A DNA stretch of 24,603 nt from Phaeoceros laevis (Eukaryota; Anthocerotophyta; Anthocerotopsida; Notothyladales), in the NCBI GenBank assembly GCA_049999765.1, contig JBNGIQ010009337.1, positions 99,781-124,383 of the forward strand, in the 5' to 3' direction. The notes beneath the pieces were generated by a model, which was not told where the DNA came from, ran no database searches, and saw only the letters and a list, made by a program, of their open reading frames with translations. This document shows, piece after piece, positions 10,418 through 20,107 of the stretch. Numbering within the stretch: position 1 is the stretch's first letter; every line of letters begins with the position of its first letter. The translations under genes and the position numbers were made by a program.

Positions 10418-11851
10418 ATGGCTGGGTCGTCGACGACGCTCGTGACGACGGCCAGGTCCAACGTGGATTTCAAGGAGGACCAGCTGCACCAGCCGCTTCT
10501 TGTAAATCTCCCAAAGGTGCAGGCCGCTCCGGGACCCGAGAAATTGACTTCGATTTCCAACTGTACTTGGGCACCATCAGAATACTTCCAACCACAGCAG
10601 CTACCAATTTTGCCCCAGCACCTGAAATACTTGGGGCCTGCAACGGTGTCCGAGGATTTGGCTTCTGGACTGATACCCTCTACTTGGCCGCAACTGTGAG
10701 TACTTCCTTCCGCCCCAGGATTTCCAACGTTTGCAAGCCCACTTCCGATTATTTCGCAACAAGGTAAATGTATGTCTTACAATCGCACAATATGACCTCT
10801 TTGTGCACCTGTAGGTGGGCACTTCTTCCTCGGGTGCTGTGGATTCCATAAAACCATGAGTCATTGCAAATGTGAGTCAATATTACTCTCAAGGTTTTGG
10901 TGCCAACGCCAACGTTCAGCCTAGGCCTGGTATGCTTCCGCTTGAAAACGCCTCCTGGAGGCAAGGACAATGGCTACACCCTTAATTCCAAGCTTTTGCT
11001 CTCCTTTTAGGCTACGGGCTTTCATCAGGTCCAGGCTCAGATAGCAAAGCACCTTGAGTTCCTTGTGCTCCACAACTCGAGATTTGAGGTATGTGCCGTT
11101 GTCTCTCCTAGGTTGGCAGTGGTTAGTTTCAGTTTCCAGGTTTGCAGATTCATGTGCTAAGAAGAGACGGTGAATTAAGTTAGTCCTCAGTCTGACTTCT
11201 TCGTTTCCTGTTTCCACAATTGTGCAAGGTTCTGGAGCCAACACTGTCCAGCCTGTTGAAGGCACTTGCTGGTGACAAGGATAATGGCTCCACCCTCAAT
11301 TCCAAGCTCCTGGAATCCTTAAACAGCAAGGGCACGTGCTGTTTTTAAAACACACACGGTAATATCTCTATTTCGTTAGTGAAGCCTACTGTTAGAACAT
11401 ACGGTAATGACTTTGACTCTGCTCACTTACATACTTGCAGGTGCTGTCTGGTTTCTACACAATTTGCCTGGCAGTTGGATCCACACTCTCTCAAGTGTGC
11501 CATGTAGAAGCTGCCTGGGCTGGTTTGCAAGAGGTGGCATCCAGGTTGTTGGCCGTCCAAACAAGCAACCAGTTCTTGATTGGTGAGCTCCACAAGCAGG
11601 TCTTAGATACAATGCCTCTGTTTCTTGATGTGAGGATACATACTAACCAGGTTCCTGCTGACCAAGGTCGTGTGCCTTCTCTGAATCCACTCATTTGTAT
11701 GTTTGGACAATAGGAATTTGCACATGTTGGGATCCCTACTCAAGGTGCTGCTTCCATGAGATCATCAAGCCCATGGAGCCCACACCTCCAGCAGCAACAC
11801 TGCGGAGCTGGTTGCGAAAATGGAGATTGTGGCATTCAGCAAAAATACATG
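10418..11851 (+). CDS. Unidentified multi-exon gene, partly resolved, possibly degenerate
   Basis: Several segments look like real exons. 10418-10695 starts MAGSSTTLVTTARSNVDFKE and ends at a GTGAGT donor. 10877-10929 joins it in phase and reads QYYSQGFGANANVQPRP. 11011-11088 reads QIAKHLEFLVLHNSRFE. The segment from 11229 reads VLEPTLSSLLKALAGDKDNG. 11441-11650 reads VLSGFYTICLAVGSTLSQ then AAWAGLQEVASRLLAVQTSN. 11714-11851 reads EFAHVGIPTQGAASMRSSSP and ends at GTGAGG. Phases agree within the pairs 1-2, 3-4 and 5-6. I could not join pairs 2-3 or 4-5 without a stop or frame break. A block coding GKDNGYTLNSKLL or GDKDNGSTLNSKLL occurs twice (about 10960-11000 and 11263-11310), suggesting an internal duplication. 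I do not recognise the family. It is either a gene whose splicing I misread or a decaying copy. Confidence 0.4.
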
Positions 11852-12366
11852 GTGAGGCTGTTTAATTGGAGCTGGTCATGACAATCCTCGTTGTGGTCTT
11901 GACAATGTTGCTGAGCATTCATGATCTTGGAATGGTTGATTGGCAGGAACTTTGGTTGTTTCAAGGTCAGTGGAGAAACAGCAAGTGATCAACATTTGCC
12001 CAGGGCTGGAAATTTTGGATTAATAGATCAGCACATATGATAATTCCATATATCATATCTTGAAGGCCCTGGAATACCTCCAGATCTTGGATTCTTGACT
12101 CAGGAACATGGTTGAAACGACGTGGGTTCGCGGAGGCCACTGGCTTCCCTGCTCATCCAGGTCATGGAACTCCTCATCAAGTTGATGACGTGTGCTGGCC
12201 CATCTGACTGGTCCCCAGTCTGCTGAGCTACTGTATACAGTGCTGTCTGTAGTTGGCTCAGTTTCTTACAGATAAAGGTGGTGATGGGATGCTCGGATAT
12301 CCCTGCCCTGCCATCCCGTCCGCACTACTACACAAGAGGGGAGAGCTCAGGCAGGTAGCTCTGGCT
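11852..12366. other. Possible 3' continuation of the unidentified gene, then oxidase 5' flank
   Basis: A fragment near 12065-12110 reads GIPPDLGFLTQEHG and might be a further exon of the preceding gene, but splice phases could not be fixed. The rest shows nothing assignable. Confidence 0.3.
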
Positions 12367-12424
12367 TACATATATGAGGCTCCCCAAGTCCCGAAAAAGT
12401 CATGAAGGACGAGTGTTTCACTAG
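12367..12424 (+). promoter_or_regulatory. TATA-like motif and overlapping upstream ORF before the oxidase
   Basis: 'acatatatgag' at 12368-12378 is TATA-like. It also supplies an ATG at 12374 that opens a 16-codon frame (MRLPKSRKSHEGRVFH) ending TAG at 12422-12424, out of frame with and overlapping the oxidase ATG at 12402. If transcripts start upstream, this uORF could damp translation. If the motif is the true TATA box, the leader would be nearly absent. Confidence 0.35.
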
Positions 12425-14099
12425 GGTTACACGTTTGCGCCTCGTCCGGCACCGCCTTCTCCTTCCGGTCGCGTTGCTGCTGCTGCTGCTGGGGACTGGA
12501 GTCGGGGAGGAGGGGCGGTCGTGGTGGTGGTGCAAATGGCCAATGCTTGTGGCGTCCGCCATGCCCGTAGCTCCCGACTGGAGCAGCTGCGGCCCCCCGA
12601 TAGGCCTCCCCCCCGTCAACTGCTGCACCTTGCCGGATTTGATGACCCTCGGCGGGCCGCGGGTGTACAGGGAGTGGAAGGATTACCTCAGGCAAAACCC
12701 GCTGCCGCAGCGCACCCGCGTGAGGCCCGCGGCGCACCAGGTGGCGGGCAACAAGACCTTCCTGGAGGAGCTCAACCGCGCCTACCAGCTCATGTCGGAC
12801 CTCCCGGGCAATGACCCGCGCTCACATTACCAGCAGGTGAACCTGCATTGCATGTACGGGAGCGTTAGCCAGGAGGGGCACCCGCTGCAGGAGTACAACG
12901 TGCACAGGAATTGGCTCTTCCTCCCGTTCCACCGAATGTGCGTGAGTATGTTTCATGACTCCTTGGAAATTCTTCCTTCAAGTTTCGATTCCAATTCCAA
13001 TTCCCAATTGATCTGGTGGCATCAGGAACTGGTGGAGTTGAAATGGTGAATTGGATCATTTACAGGTACACGTTCTTCTACGAGCGCATTCTGGCCAAGC
13101 TGGTGGGGGATGACAATTTCGTGCTTCCTTTCTGGAACTGGGACAACCAGCTGCCGCTGCAGCCGGTGCTGCCCAACGTCATCCCTCCTTTCTACCGCCA
13201 CCCGGAGCAGTACCCGGCGCTCTACCACGCCAACCGCGACCCGAGGCACCTCCCGGGCGAGCCGGCGTTGCTGGCGGATTTGCACTACCTCAACGTCAAG
13301 AGCCGCATCTACACAGGTATATCCATGTGTGAATTTAGGTTGTTTGTCGGACATTGCAAGTGGCCCAAGGAGAGAGAGATGCTTTCATATGCTTAAAATT
13401 CCTTAAAACTTGAAAACCTGATGGGAGGAAACGTTCGGTTTTAAGATGATCCGGATGAGCTGCGGGCGTCCAACAATGCGTGGCTCCATCAGTACATCGC
13501 CCGCCGCGACGCCAAGTTCCTGTCCCCCCCCATGCGCGCCGGCGACCCGCTGGTCCTCGACGCCGACAGTTTCGAGATCAACATCCACGGCGCGGTGCAC
13601 TACTTCATGGGCCACCCCGGCAACGACTTCATGGACATGGGGCTCTCCTTTTCCGCGCCCCGCGACCCCATCTTCTGCTCGCACCACGCTAACGTCGACA
13701 GAATTTGGGCCGTCTGGCAGGTCGGTTTGAACAATCTTGTAAATGCTTTGCAATGTTCGTGCCTGGAATTTACTGCGGATTGCTCTCCTGAGTGAATCCT
13801 GATGAATTCATTGATTCATGGCTGACGTTTCAAATGTTGTTGGCGCATCTGATCGATAAATCCAGTCGCTCCAGGGAAAGGAGTTCACCGATCCCGACTT
13901 TCTTGACGCGGCCTTCTTCTTCTACGACGAGAACGCGGAGCTGGTGCGCGTCACCATTGCCGACACTCTGGACCACCGGCCCATGATGTACGACTGGCAG
14001 GAGGTGGAGAATCCCTGGATCACCTACCACCCGGATTCCAGCGCTTCGACTCTGTCTTCTTCTTCCTCTTCGAACAATTCACTGCTTACAGCATCCTAA
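12402..14099 (+). CDS. Polyphenol oxidase (tyrosinase-fold), C-terminally short, four exons
   Basis: Exons 12402-12937, 13066-13316, 13446-13720 and 13866-14099 join in phase to give 431 aa. A basic start and leucine run (residues 19-30) indicate a secretory signal or anchor. GLPPVNCC (68-75) matches the usual Cys-rich N-terminal block. Copper site A: H149, H168 (VHRNWLF) and H177 (PFHRM). Copper site B: H310 and H314 (HGAVH), plus HH at 342-343 in HHANVDRIW. The water-keeper Glu is E306. Exon 4 supplies the DWL domain (DPDFLDAAFFFYDENAELVR) and ends YDWQEVENPW, a Ser-rich tail and TAA. Family role: O2-dependent oxidation of phenols to quinones at a dinuclear copper centre. Oddities: HCMYG replaces the usual HCAYC, so the thioether Cys is Gly153; the likely gatekeeper Phe is Ser330; and the C-terminal KFDV shielding domain is absent. 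Confidence 0.92.
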
Positions 14100-14111
14100 T
14101 GAATGGTCTTT

Positions 14112-14640
14112 GAGATTTTTGCTAGCTGCCCACAAAATGATACTCGGAACTAGGTGATTAGCTTTCAAGAGCGTGTGTACAAGTCCTCTTGCAAATTGAC
14201 GAATAACAGCTGATGAGCCAGCAGCCCTGGGCTGACTATTCCAGGGTGTATGAAAGGTAGCTGGCTACAGTGAGGGTCTCAACCTGCGACAGCAACCATC
14301 TGGGCTTCTGTGTCTGTAAGAAAACATATTGCTGTTAGACAAGTCGTCCTTTTGCTCGTTGTTGTTGCCATCAAGTGATTGTTAACATACATAAATTGCT
14401 CCCTGGTATTACCCATTTATAATGGGCAAGAGGTCTACCTCCCAGCATAGCCATAACCAGTGAAAATGCACGCCAACAAAAAGCAATTCCGATAGGATCC
14501 CTAAACTTTCTTGATTCCTGTCTATGCTTGCTGCCATCTTCCATCACCCTCGTCCTCTGGCCAGGGGATGTTGGAACCCTTCAAAGTAGCCTTCAGCCTC
14601 CTCAACCAACTTGGCAGGAGCTTTCAGCCCCAAAGGAATC
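14112..14640. repeat. Segmental duplication, copy 1 (partner 17690-18243)
   Basis: From 'gagatttttgctagctgccc' just past the oxidase stop to 'ttggcaggagctttcagccc', this block aligns along its length with 17690-18243. The two differ by point changes and small indels, for example an extra segment near 17810 and 'taca' at 18171. The orientation is direct. The copies are about 3.6 kb apart and flank the hydrolase gene. Confidence 0.9.
14236..14632 (-). pseudogene. Duplicated 3' gene end, copy 1 (two exons, unidentified)
   Basis: On the minus strand, a first exon (14632 to 14568) reads GLKAPAKLVEEAEGYFEGFQ and a last exon (14313 to 14236) reads TQKPRWLLSQVETLTVASYL then SYTLE and TAG. The last exon follows a good acceptor (ttcttacag). 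The other copy keeps these frames with mostly silent or conservative changes. In this copy the expected GT after the first exon is missing, because a 4-base block (tgta) present in copy 2 is absent. The gene family is not recognised. Without upstream exons it is probably a fragment. Confidence 0.4.
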
Positions 14641-15163
14641 ATCTGCGCGCGCGGAACAATCGATCAATTGGTCACTGGTGATCAACGGGAAGCTCACTTG
14701 AGAACGAAAATTGACACGGAATATGTATCCATTCCACCCACAGCACAACAATTGCAATCAATCTCTCGAAAGCTCCTACTCGTGACAGCTTCCATCAACT
14801 GGTGCTTGTAAACAAGCGCAACAAATACTAGTTGTAAACAGCTTCTTCTCATGCATCAGGACTGCTTGCTTGCAAAAGAAGTAAAATTGAGAAAAAAGTG
14901 GATGAATGAATTACCAGATTGAGAGGGCGGACAGATCCAATTCAGGGTCAGGCAACAGGCCAGAGAGTATTAGAACTCGAAACACCACCAAGTGCTCGAG
15001 CTCCAGACTGGCCTGCAACAAGACCTGTCCAAAACTCATTTTGGACATTACCTTAAAATTGAGAATTCTCAAGACCCGGCCAGACATCTTCCAAGGAAGG
15101 AAGTTGGCAGCGTAGATAACTCAGGACTCTGCTCGCAAGACCCTGTGACCCTGTGCTAGCTAG
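14641..15163. other. Intergenic, with a (TAGC)n tract at 15157-15172
   Basis: No gene is supported. The self-complementary gctagctagctagc tract abuts the hydrolase stop codon. The remainder is probably hydrolase 3' UTR and flank. Confidence 0.4.
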
Positions 15164-16387
15164 CTAGCTAGCTGCTACCCTAGGCCTGGCCCCGTATGAT
15201 TTCACTGCTCCATCCAGCCAATCCAACATCTCTGCAGCTCTGGCACTGGTCACCGCATGGAAGCCGTAACTGACAGAGAGCTCTTCTGCAACCGGCTCAG
15301 TCCACCTGCTTCCATGACGCAGCGCATGGAGGCCTTCCAACATCTGCGACCAGTCCCAATCGTGGAAGTCAGCCAAGGTCATGTCCGCAGGCTGGTTGAG
15401 GTAACCTGCACCATCCAGGTATCCTTGTTCGTCCAACACCTTGTACAATGCAGCCGACACCTCCATTCCCAGCCCTGGGATCGCGTCAGCGAAGTAGGAC
15501 TCGTAGACTGGGACGGGCGGGCACTCCATGTTGTCAGCTGCAATGCCCTTGCTGGACAGCAATGCAGTGTGCTCCTGGACTGCCTGCCCGGTCTCCACAT
15601 CTCGTGACATCTGTGCACTTGTCACAACGTTAGCAGGCAGACTCTGAGCCTAGGGTTCCAACACACAAACCTATAACTTTGCAAACAAGCAAGCACTTGA
15701 CGAATTTCCTGTCGAGGTTGCAACACAATTCTTGCTCGCCTGAGAAACGTACACTGATGAAGAGAACTGGCGGATAGGCGGGGGTCGCTGCCTCGAAGGA
15801 GGTGGCAACCCCGCTGGAAATCTGAAGGACAATTGCGTAGAATTCCATGTGCAAAGCCAAGGAGGAGAGGAAATTGCCTCCTCCAGAGACCCCCAGGCCA
15901 GCCATCGGCAGCAGCTTCCCTGCTCCCAGTACTCTCGGGCCCCAGGCCTGCAAAAACCGCTTGACCACCACCAGGTCGATGTCATCCTTCCAGAAGTAGC
16001 CGCCCTGCTGCTGGGAGCTCGAACTCTTGATGGTGATCACGGCATGGCCGGCGGCTAGTGCCCGCTGGACGATGGCCCGCTCTTCGGGCAGAGCAGCGCA
16101 AAAGGGGCATTCCGGAGTGGCGTCCCACCATGTTTCGGGGCCGTGGGTGCCTCCGTGGGCGATGAAGAGGATGGAATGTGGTGCGCTTGGACGTGGAGGA
16201 GCTTGCCACAATGCGTAGGTAGCGCTCCTTCCCGGTGCAGCAGCTGGAATGTCCTCGTAGGTGGGGCAAGGCGGATGCTCCTGTATCCATCCTGGAGAAG
16301 CTGTAGAATCGCTAGCGTGGGGCAACAAAGGTGCGGCACGAGACAGCAGAAAGGCAGCAGGAACACTACACCATGGCCGTTCGCCAT
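15164..16387 (-). CDS. Alpha/beta-hydrolase-fold protein, probably secreted; N-terminus out of frame
   Basis: Exon 1 reads from about 16328 down to 15753 and exon 2 from 15610 to 15164, joined in phase by a GTACGT...CAG intron. The join restores PPVLFISMSRDVETG, as expected inside the fold. HGGTHG (residues 58-63, counted from 16328) is a likely oxyanion-hole motif. GLGVSGGG holds the nucleophile elbow with Ser148. SYGFHAV in exon 2 carries the likely catalytic His (about 310). The acid residue is not certain. The protein is about 340 aa plus the N-terminus. The only good ATG with a signal-peptide-like start (16387, MANGHGVVFLLPFCCLV) is in another frame, and the main frame has no ATG before an upstream stop. 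A frameshift, sequencing error or unseen intron must lie between about 16370 and 16310. Substrate is unknown. The gene converges on the polyphenol oxidase. Confidence 0.75.
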
Positions 16388-17689
16388 TCAGCTTGGTTTC
16401 TCCAGACTCATCGACTTACAAGTCAGCTTGCATATTTGCTTTGTATGCTCATTGGAAGCGTTTCTTAAAAGCCTTGTTTTGCTGGACCTGTAATACGCGG
16501 AGCAATGATGGAGCAACGCCCTGGCAATGCACGCCTCATATCTACGCGCATACTGTACCTACGTATTCATGGCTGTCAAATAATGAACGAAACTGATAGG
16601 AGGTACGGGGTGTACGACGTATACGTGCACCACACATGTGGTGGCATGCGGCGGTCCATAATAATGCACTACAGTAGTTATCCCTGAAAAAGTCATGGAT
16701 GGCTGGCATGCCAGCAACAAAGCCAGAAAACGATTGAATGAGCTGGTAGCCAGCCAGCCCCGCCTGCCCGCCCTGTCATGATAGAAAACCACCGTCATCA
16801 AAATGAGGGCACGGTCAAACGGCAGACAACACACCATGGTGCATACGTCTGAACTCAGGAGTGCCAACAGCCAGCTGAATGCGATGTTTCAGAAAACATC
16901 ACGGCCATGGATTGGAAACCCTGGATTTCAAGTAAGATAACGTCATATGAGATGGAGGTCCGAGGGTCCCCACCTTCTGTGGCCAGTCATAGCATATCAT
17001 CTAAGAGGTCCCACAAGAACTTGTCCACAAAAAACTGGCGATTTGCGTTGATGCCCCTAAAACTTGTCATCCTGCTAGAAATCAACGATTTCGGCTCTGT
17101 TTGCGGTGCAAGTGAGACAACACTGAAACAATTCCCCTCCTGAAACGGAAACTAACTTGTTCACGAGTATGCGTAAGTCACAACGACATGCCACAAGTGT
17201 AAAACTGTGCGGTCGTTGACGAAGACGGTTGCTGGGTGGACGAACACGGAAAGAGGAGACCGGGAAGGCAGTGTCCTATTGTGGTGAGCAGCCTCACCAA
17301 ACGCTTCTTCTTGCGGTAGATGCATATATACCGTGCCATCGCTGGTGGCTATGTGCGTGACTGAGCAGCATCAGGCTGAGCTGGAGACTTGTAGCTACCG
17401 GTTGGCAAGTGCTGCTGCTTGTAATTGCAAGCCAGCTCACCGGTACAAATTCTCATTGCAACGTTGCATAGCAGTGCAAACTCGGGACCTGGGGCTGTTT
17501 TACGTAGTGAAGTGAGCCAATGCATTGAAACAGCAGAAGAAGTGCAGTAGATGTGATGTGACCATGAGACAGACCGAATTCGGACTGCAGATGTGTTATG
17601 ATTCAAGTCAGATTGATTGATCGGTGACCATGAGACAATGAACAGACGTAATTCGGACTGTGTCATCAGTGCGTTGATGACTGGTGTCT
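16388..17689. other. Intergenic, hydrolase 5' flank
   Basis: No gene is supported. CACCACA-CA-TGTGGTG at 16629-16644 is a small dyad. A stretch with '.gaccatgagaca' and 'ttcggactg' occurs twice (about 17560-17588 and 17623-17660). Frames here are short and lack motifs. Confidence 0.4.
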
Positions 17690-18243
17690 GAGATTTTTGC
17701 GAGCTGCCCACAAAATGATGCTCGGAACCAGGTTATGCTCATCATCTTAACAGCTTTCAAGAGCGTGTTTACAAGTGCTCTTGCAAGTTGACGAATAACA
17801 GGTGATGAGAGAGTAGGCTAGCCAGCAGCCCTGTGCTGACTATTCCAGGGTGTAAGAAAGGTAGTTGGCCACAGTGAGGGTCTCAACCTGCGACAGCAAC
17901 CATCTGGGCTTCTCTGTGTTTAAGAAAACATATTGTTAGACAAGTCTTCCTTTTGCTCGTTGTTGCTGCCATTAAGTGATTGTTAACATACATAAATTGT
18001 TCCCTGGTATTAACCATTTATGAGCAAGAGGTCTGCCTGCCAGCATAGCCATAACCTGCAAGAATGCACGCCAACAAAAAGCAATTCCGATAGGATCCCC
18101 TTGGAAACTTTTTTGATTGCTGTCCATGCTTGCTGCCATCTTCCATCACCCTCATCCTCTGGCCAGGGGATACATGTTGGAACCCTTCAAAGTAGCCTTC
18201 AGCCTCCTCAATCAACTTGGCAGGAGCTTTCAGCCCCAAACAT
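17690..18243. repeat. Segmental duplication, copy 2 (partner 14112-14640)
   Basis: Direct repeat of the block next to the oxidase 3' end, starting 'gagatttttgcgagctgccc'. There is no oxidase coding sequence upstream of this copy, so only the flank was duplicated, or the block moved independently. Confidence 0.9.
17840..18240 (-). pseudogene. Duplicated 3' gene end, copy 2 (two exons, unidentified)
   Basis: The first exon (about 18240 to 18174) reads GLKAPAKLIEEAEGYFEGFQ and here is followed by a GT donor (gtatcc). The last exon (to 17840) reads KPRWLLSQVETLTVANYLSY then TLE and TAG. Compared with copy 1 the last-exon changes are GTA/GTG, AGC/AAC and TCA/TCT, two of three silent. The acceptor here is altered (ttaaacacag instead of ttacagacacag), so this copy is damaged at the opposite end of the intron from copy 1. 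Further upstream on the same strand (about 18360-18470) a frame reading CHPWTFPVTSAARRVDLNSS may be another exon. The family was not recognised. Confidence 0.4.
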
Positions 18244-18504
18244 CTAAGGCAGCATCAGACTCCAGATATTCTCTCGGACAGCACTTTATTTGTGGGAGCT
18301 CTGGCAACCTCAAGGTAGCAAGGCTGCAAATACATTACCAGTGCAACGGGAAGATCGACTATATTCAAAAGCATCAGAGCCATCAAAAGCAAAAGAAGAG
18401 TTGAGATCCACCCGCCTGGCAGCACTCGTGACTGGGAAGGTCCACGGATGGCATTTAGCAATCCAAACTTGGGAATCAAGCACAAAACCACTATATTCAG
18501 GTAT

Positions 18505-18845
18505 GACAAAACCTGGCGAGGTGTTCGATTCCCATGTGGAGTCGGCTAAACACCATAATCAACTTACTACTACTACAAAACCTGGCTACAAAACCTGGCG
18601 AGGTGTTCGATTCCCATGTGGAGTCGGCTAAACACCATAATCAACTTACTACTACTACAAAACCTGGCTACAAAACCTGGCGAGGTGTTCGATTCCCATG
18701 TGGAGTCGGCTAAACANNNNNNNNNNNNNNNNNNNNNNNNNNNNNNNNNNNNNNNNNNNNNNNNNNNNNNNNNNNNNNNNNNNNNNNNNNNNNNNNNNNN
18801 NNNNNNNNNNNNNNNNCACCATAATCAACTTACTACTACTACTAC
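18505..18845. repeat. 82-bp tandem array with SINE-like 3' end, interrupted by a gap
   Basis: Units starting 'cctggcgaggtgttcgattc' begin at 18512, 18594 and 18676, a period of exactly 82, and appear identical. Each contains 'gttcgattcccatgtggagt', close to a pol III B box, and a TACTACTAC tract. The same order (gattccc, gtggagt, then (TAC)n) ends the SINE-like copies at 484-632 and 22605-22768. The third unit runs into the N gap, and the final unit's tail resumes after it at 18817. Confidence 0.9.
18717..18816. other. Assembly gap (100 N) inside the tandem array
   Basis: 100 N bases. Sequence before (ggctaaaca) and after (caccataatcaactt) are adjacent parts of the same repeat unit, so the true gap may hold any whole number of 82-bp units, including zero. 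Confidence 0.98.
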
Positions 18846-19865
18846 AGTCGTAGTTAACATGTCACATGATTGGCTTACTAAAAGGATAGCAATCGCTTGA
18901 GATCCCAATTGCAGCTTCATTTTACAGACACAAATTTAAATCACAAAACCTACCCTGCTAGCAAGGTGTCGTAAGTAGACGTCAGTACTGTGCAATTCCT
19001 GGACTGCTTCGTACTCTGCGCAGCAGGTTGACAATCCCTGGATGTCTGCACCACCTCAATCTGTTGCGTCACAATCTGCTGCTGATGCAGCAGCAGCAGC
19101 ATGACCTGTGGATGCTAGGTACCGAGGAGCTTGGATGGGCAGACGGCGAGGAGGAATTCCACCGCAGGTTTCACGAGGAGCTCAATCGCAAACTAGAATA
19201 CGAGCGGCAGGGACACAATGCCCGATCTCTGTATGTCCCCGAGAATAAGCTCAAGAAGCAGGCATGCCTACCTCACTGGCAAGAGAACCGGAAAAGAGTC
19301 GGAGTGCACCCGTGCAGGTGGGCTGAGACACTCCGGATCACCAGCGACAGGATGAACCTTGGACTTGGACTTGAAGGCTACATATATAGCAAGCGCAGGT
19401 GAAGGTCAGGTGAAGGTCTTGCTTTACCCGGAGCGAGTGACACGATTCCAGCAGGCAGTGATAGGTAAAGCGCTGCGCGGCGCAGACGAGGGCGAGGGAG
19501 AGGGAGCAGAAGCGGGCGAGAATGATGAATTCATGCAGATGAGAGGAGAATGGGAGGCTCGATCCTGCCTTCCCTGTGTGTGCTTGCTCGCGCGCTACTC
19601 TTGCGCGCGGAGAGAGAAGGCCGCCAAGCAAGGACAGGAAGCGACAGGAGGGCGAGGGAGGAGGGGCGAGCGGGAGGGAGGAAGGGAGGAGGAGGGGAGG
19701 GGGGCAGGCAAGGCTTTTGTGGAGCTCCCAATTGCAATCGGGCTGGGCTGAATTGGCCCAAGCGCGATGTGGCCTCACCTCGAATCCAACCTCTGAGACT
19801 CTGCAACCTGGCCACGTGATCGAAGAGAGAGAGGGTTGGAGAGAAGGGCGGGGCTTGCCAAAGTC
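18846..19865. other. Low-confidence coding-like stretch and purine-rich tract
   Basis: A plus-strand frame (19028-19402, 124 codons) has a natural-looking charged middle (EEEFHRRFHEELNRKLEYER) and starts near a short CAG repeat. A different frame just upstream reads NPWMSAPPQSVASQSAADAA, so a frame break in one ancestral gene is possible. Neither is identified. From about 19480 the plus strand becomes strongly G/A-rich. The window 19672-19704 has at least four runs of three or more G (quadruplex-type motif). Confidence 0.3.
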
Positions 19866-19965
19866 NNNNNNNNNNNNNNNNNNNNNNNNNNNNNNNNNNN
19901 NNNNNNNNNNNNNNNNNNNNNNNNNNNNNNNNNNNNNNNNNNNNNNNNNNNNNNNNNNNNNNNNN
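19866..19965. other. Assembly gap (100 N)
   Basis: 100 N bases following the purine-rich stretch. Confidence 0.98.
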
Positions 19966-20007
19966 ATCAAAATGGCACGGGGCGAGTAAGGAATCCCGCA
20001 TCTTTTC

Positions 20008-20107
20008 TAGAATATCTCCTAGCTTTGCATCTTAACTTAACTTACCGGCTTTAGGCTTTTTTTAGAATATCTCCTAGCTTTGCATCTTGACTGATCGGCT
20101 TTAGGTT
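20008..20107. repeat. Two-copy tandem repeat, period 55 bp
   Basis: 'tagaatatctcctagctttg' followed by 'catctt' begins at 20008 and 20063, and both copies end in 'cggctttagg'. The spacers between differ. Confidence 0.8.

Noticed and set aside
12366-12814. Other frames overlapping oxidase exon 1 on both strands
   Set aside because: They are GC-driven shadows. Only the frame from 12402 carries the tyrosinase motifs and joins the later exons.
18505-18600. tRNA gene suggested by the B-box-like 'gttcgattccc'
   Set aside because: No acceptor, D or anticodon arm can be folded around it, so it is a repeat fragment and not a tRNA.
18290-18631. Plus-strand frame running through the 82-bp repeats
   Set aside because: It is translated repeat sequence with no gene features.
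19338-20001. Long minus- and plus-strand frames around the third gap
   Set aside because: Low-complexity purine/pyrimidine translation (runs of Pro/Ser/Leu or Gly/Arg/Glu) that crosses N bases.
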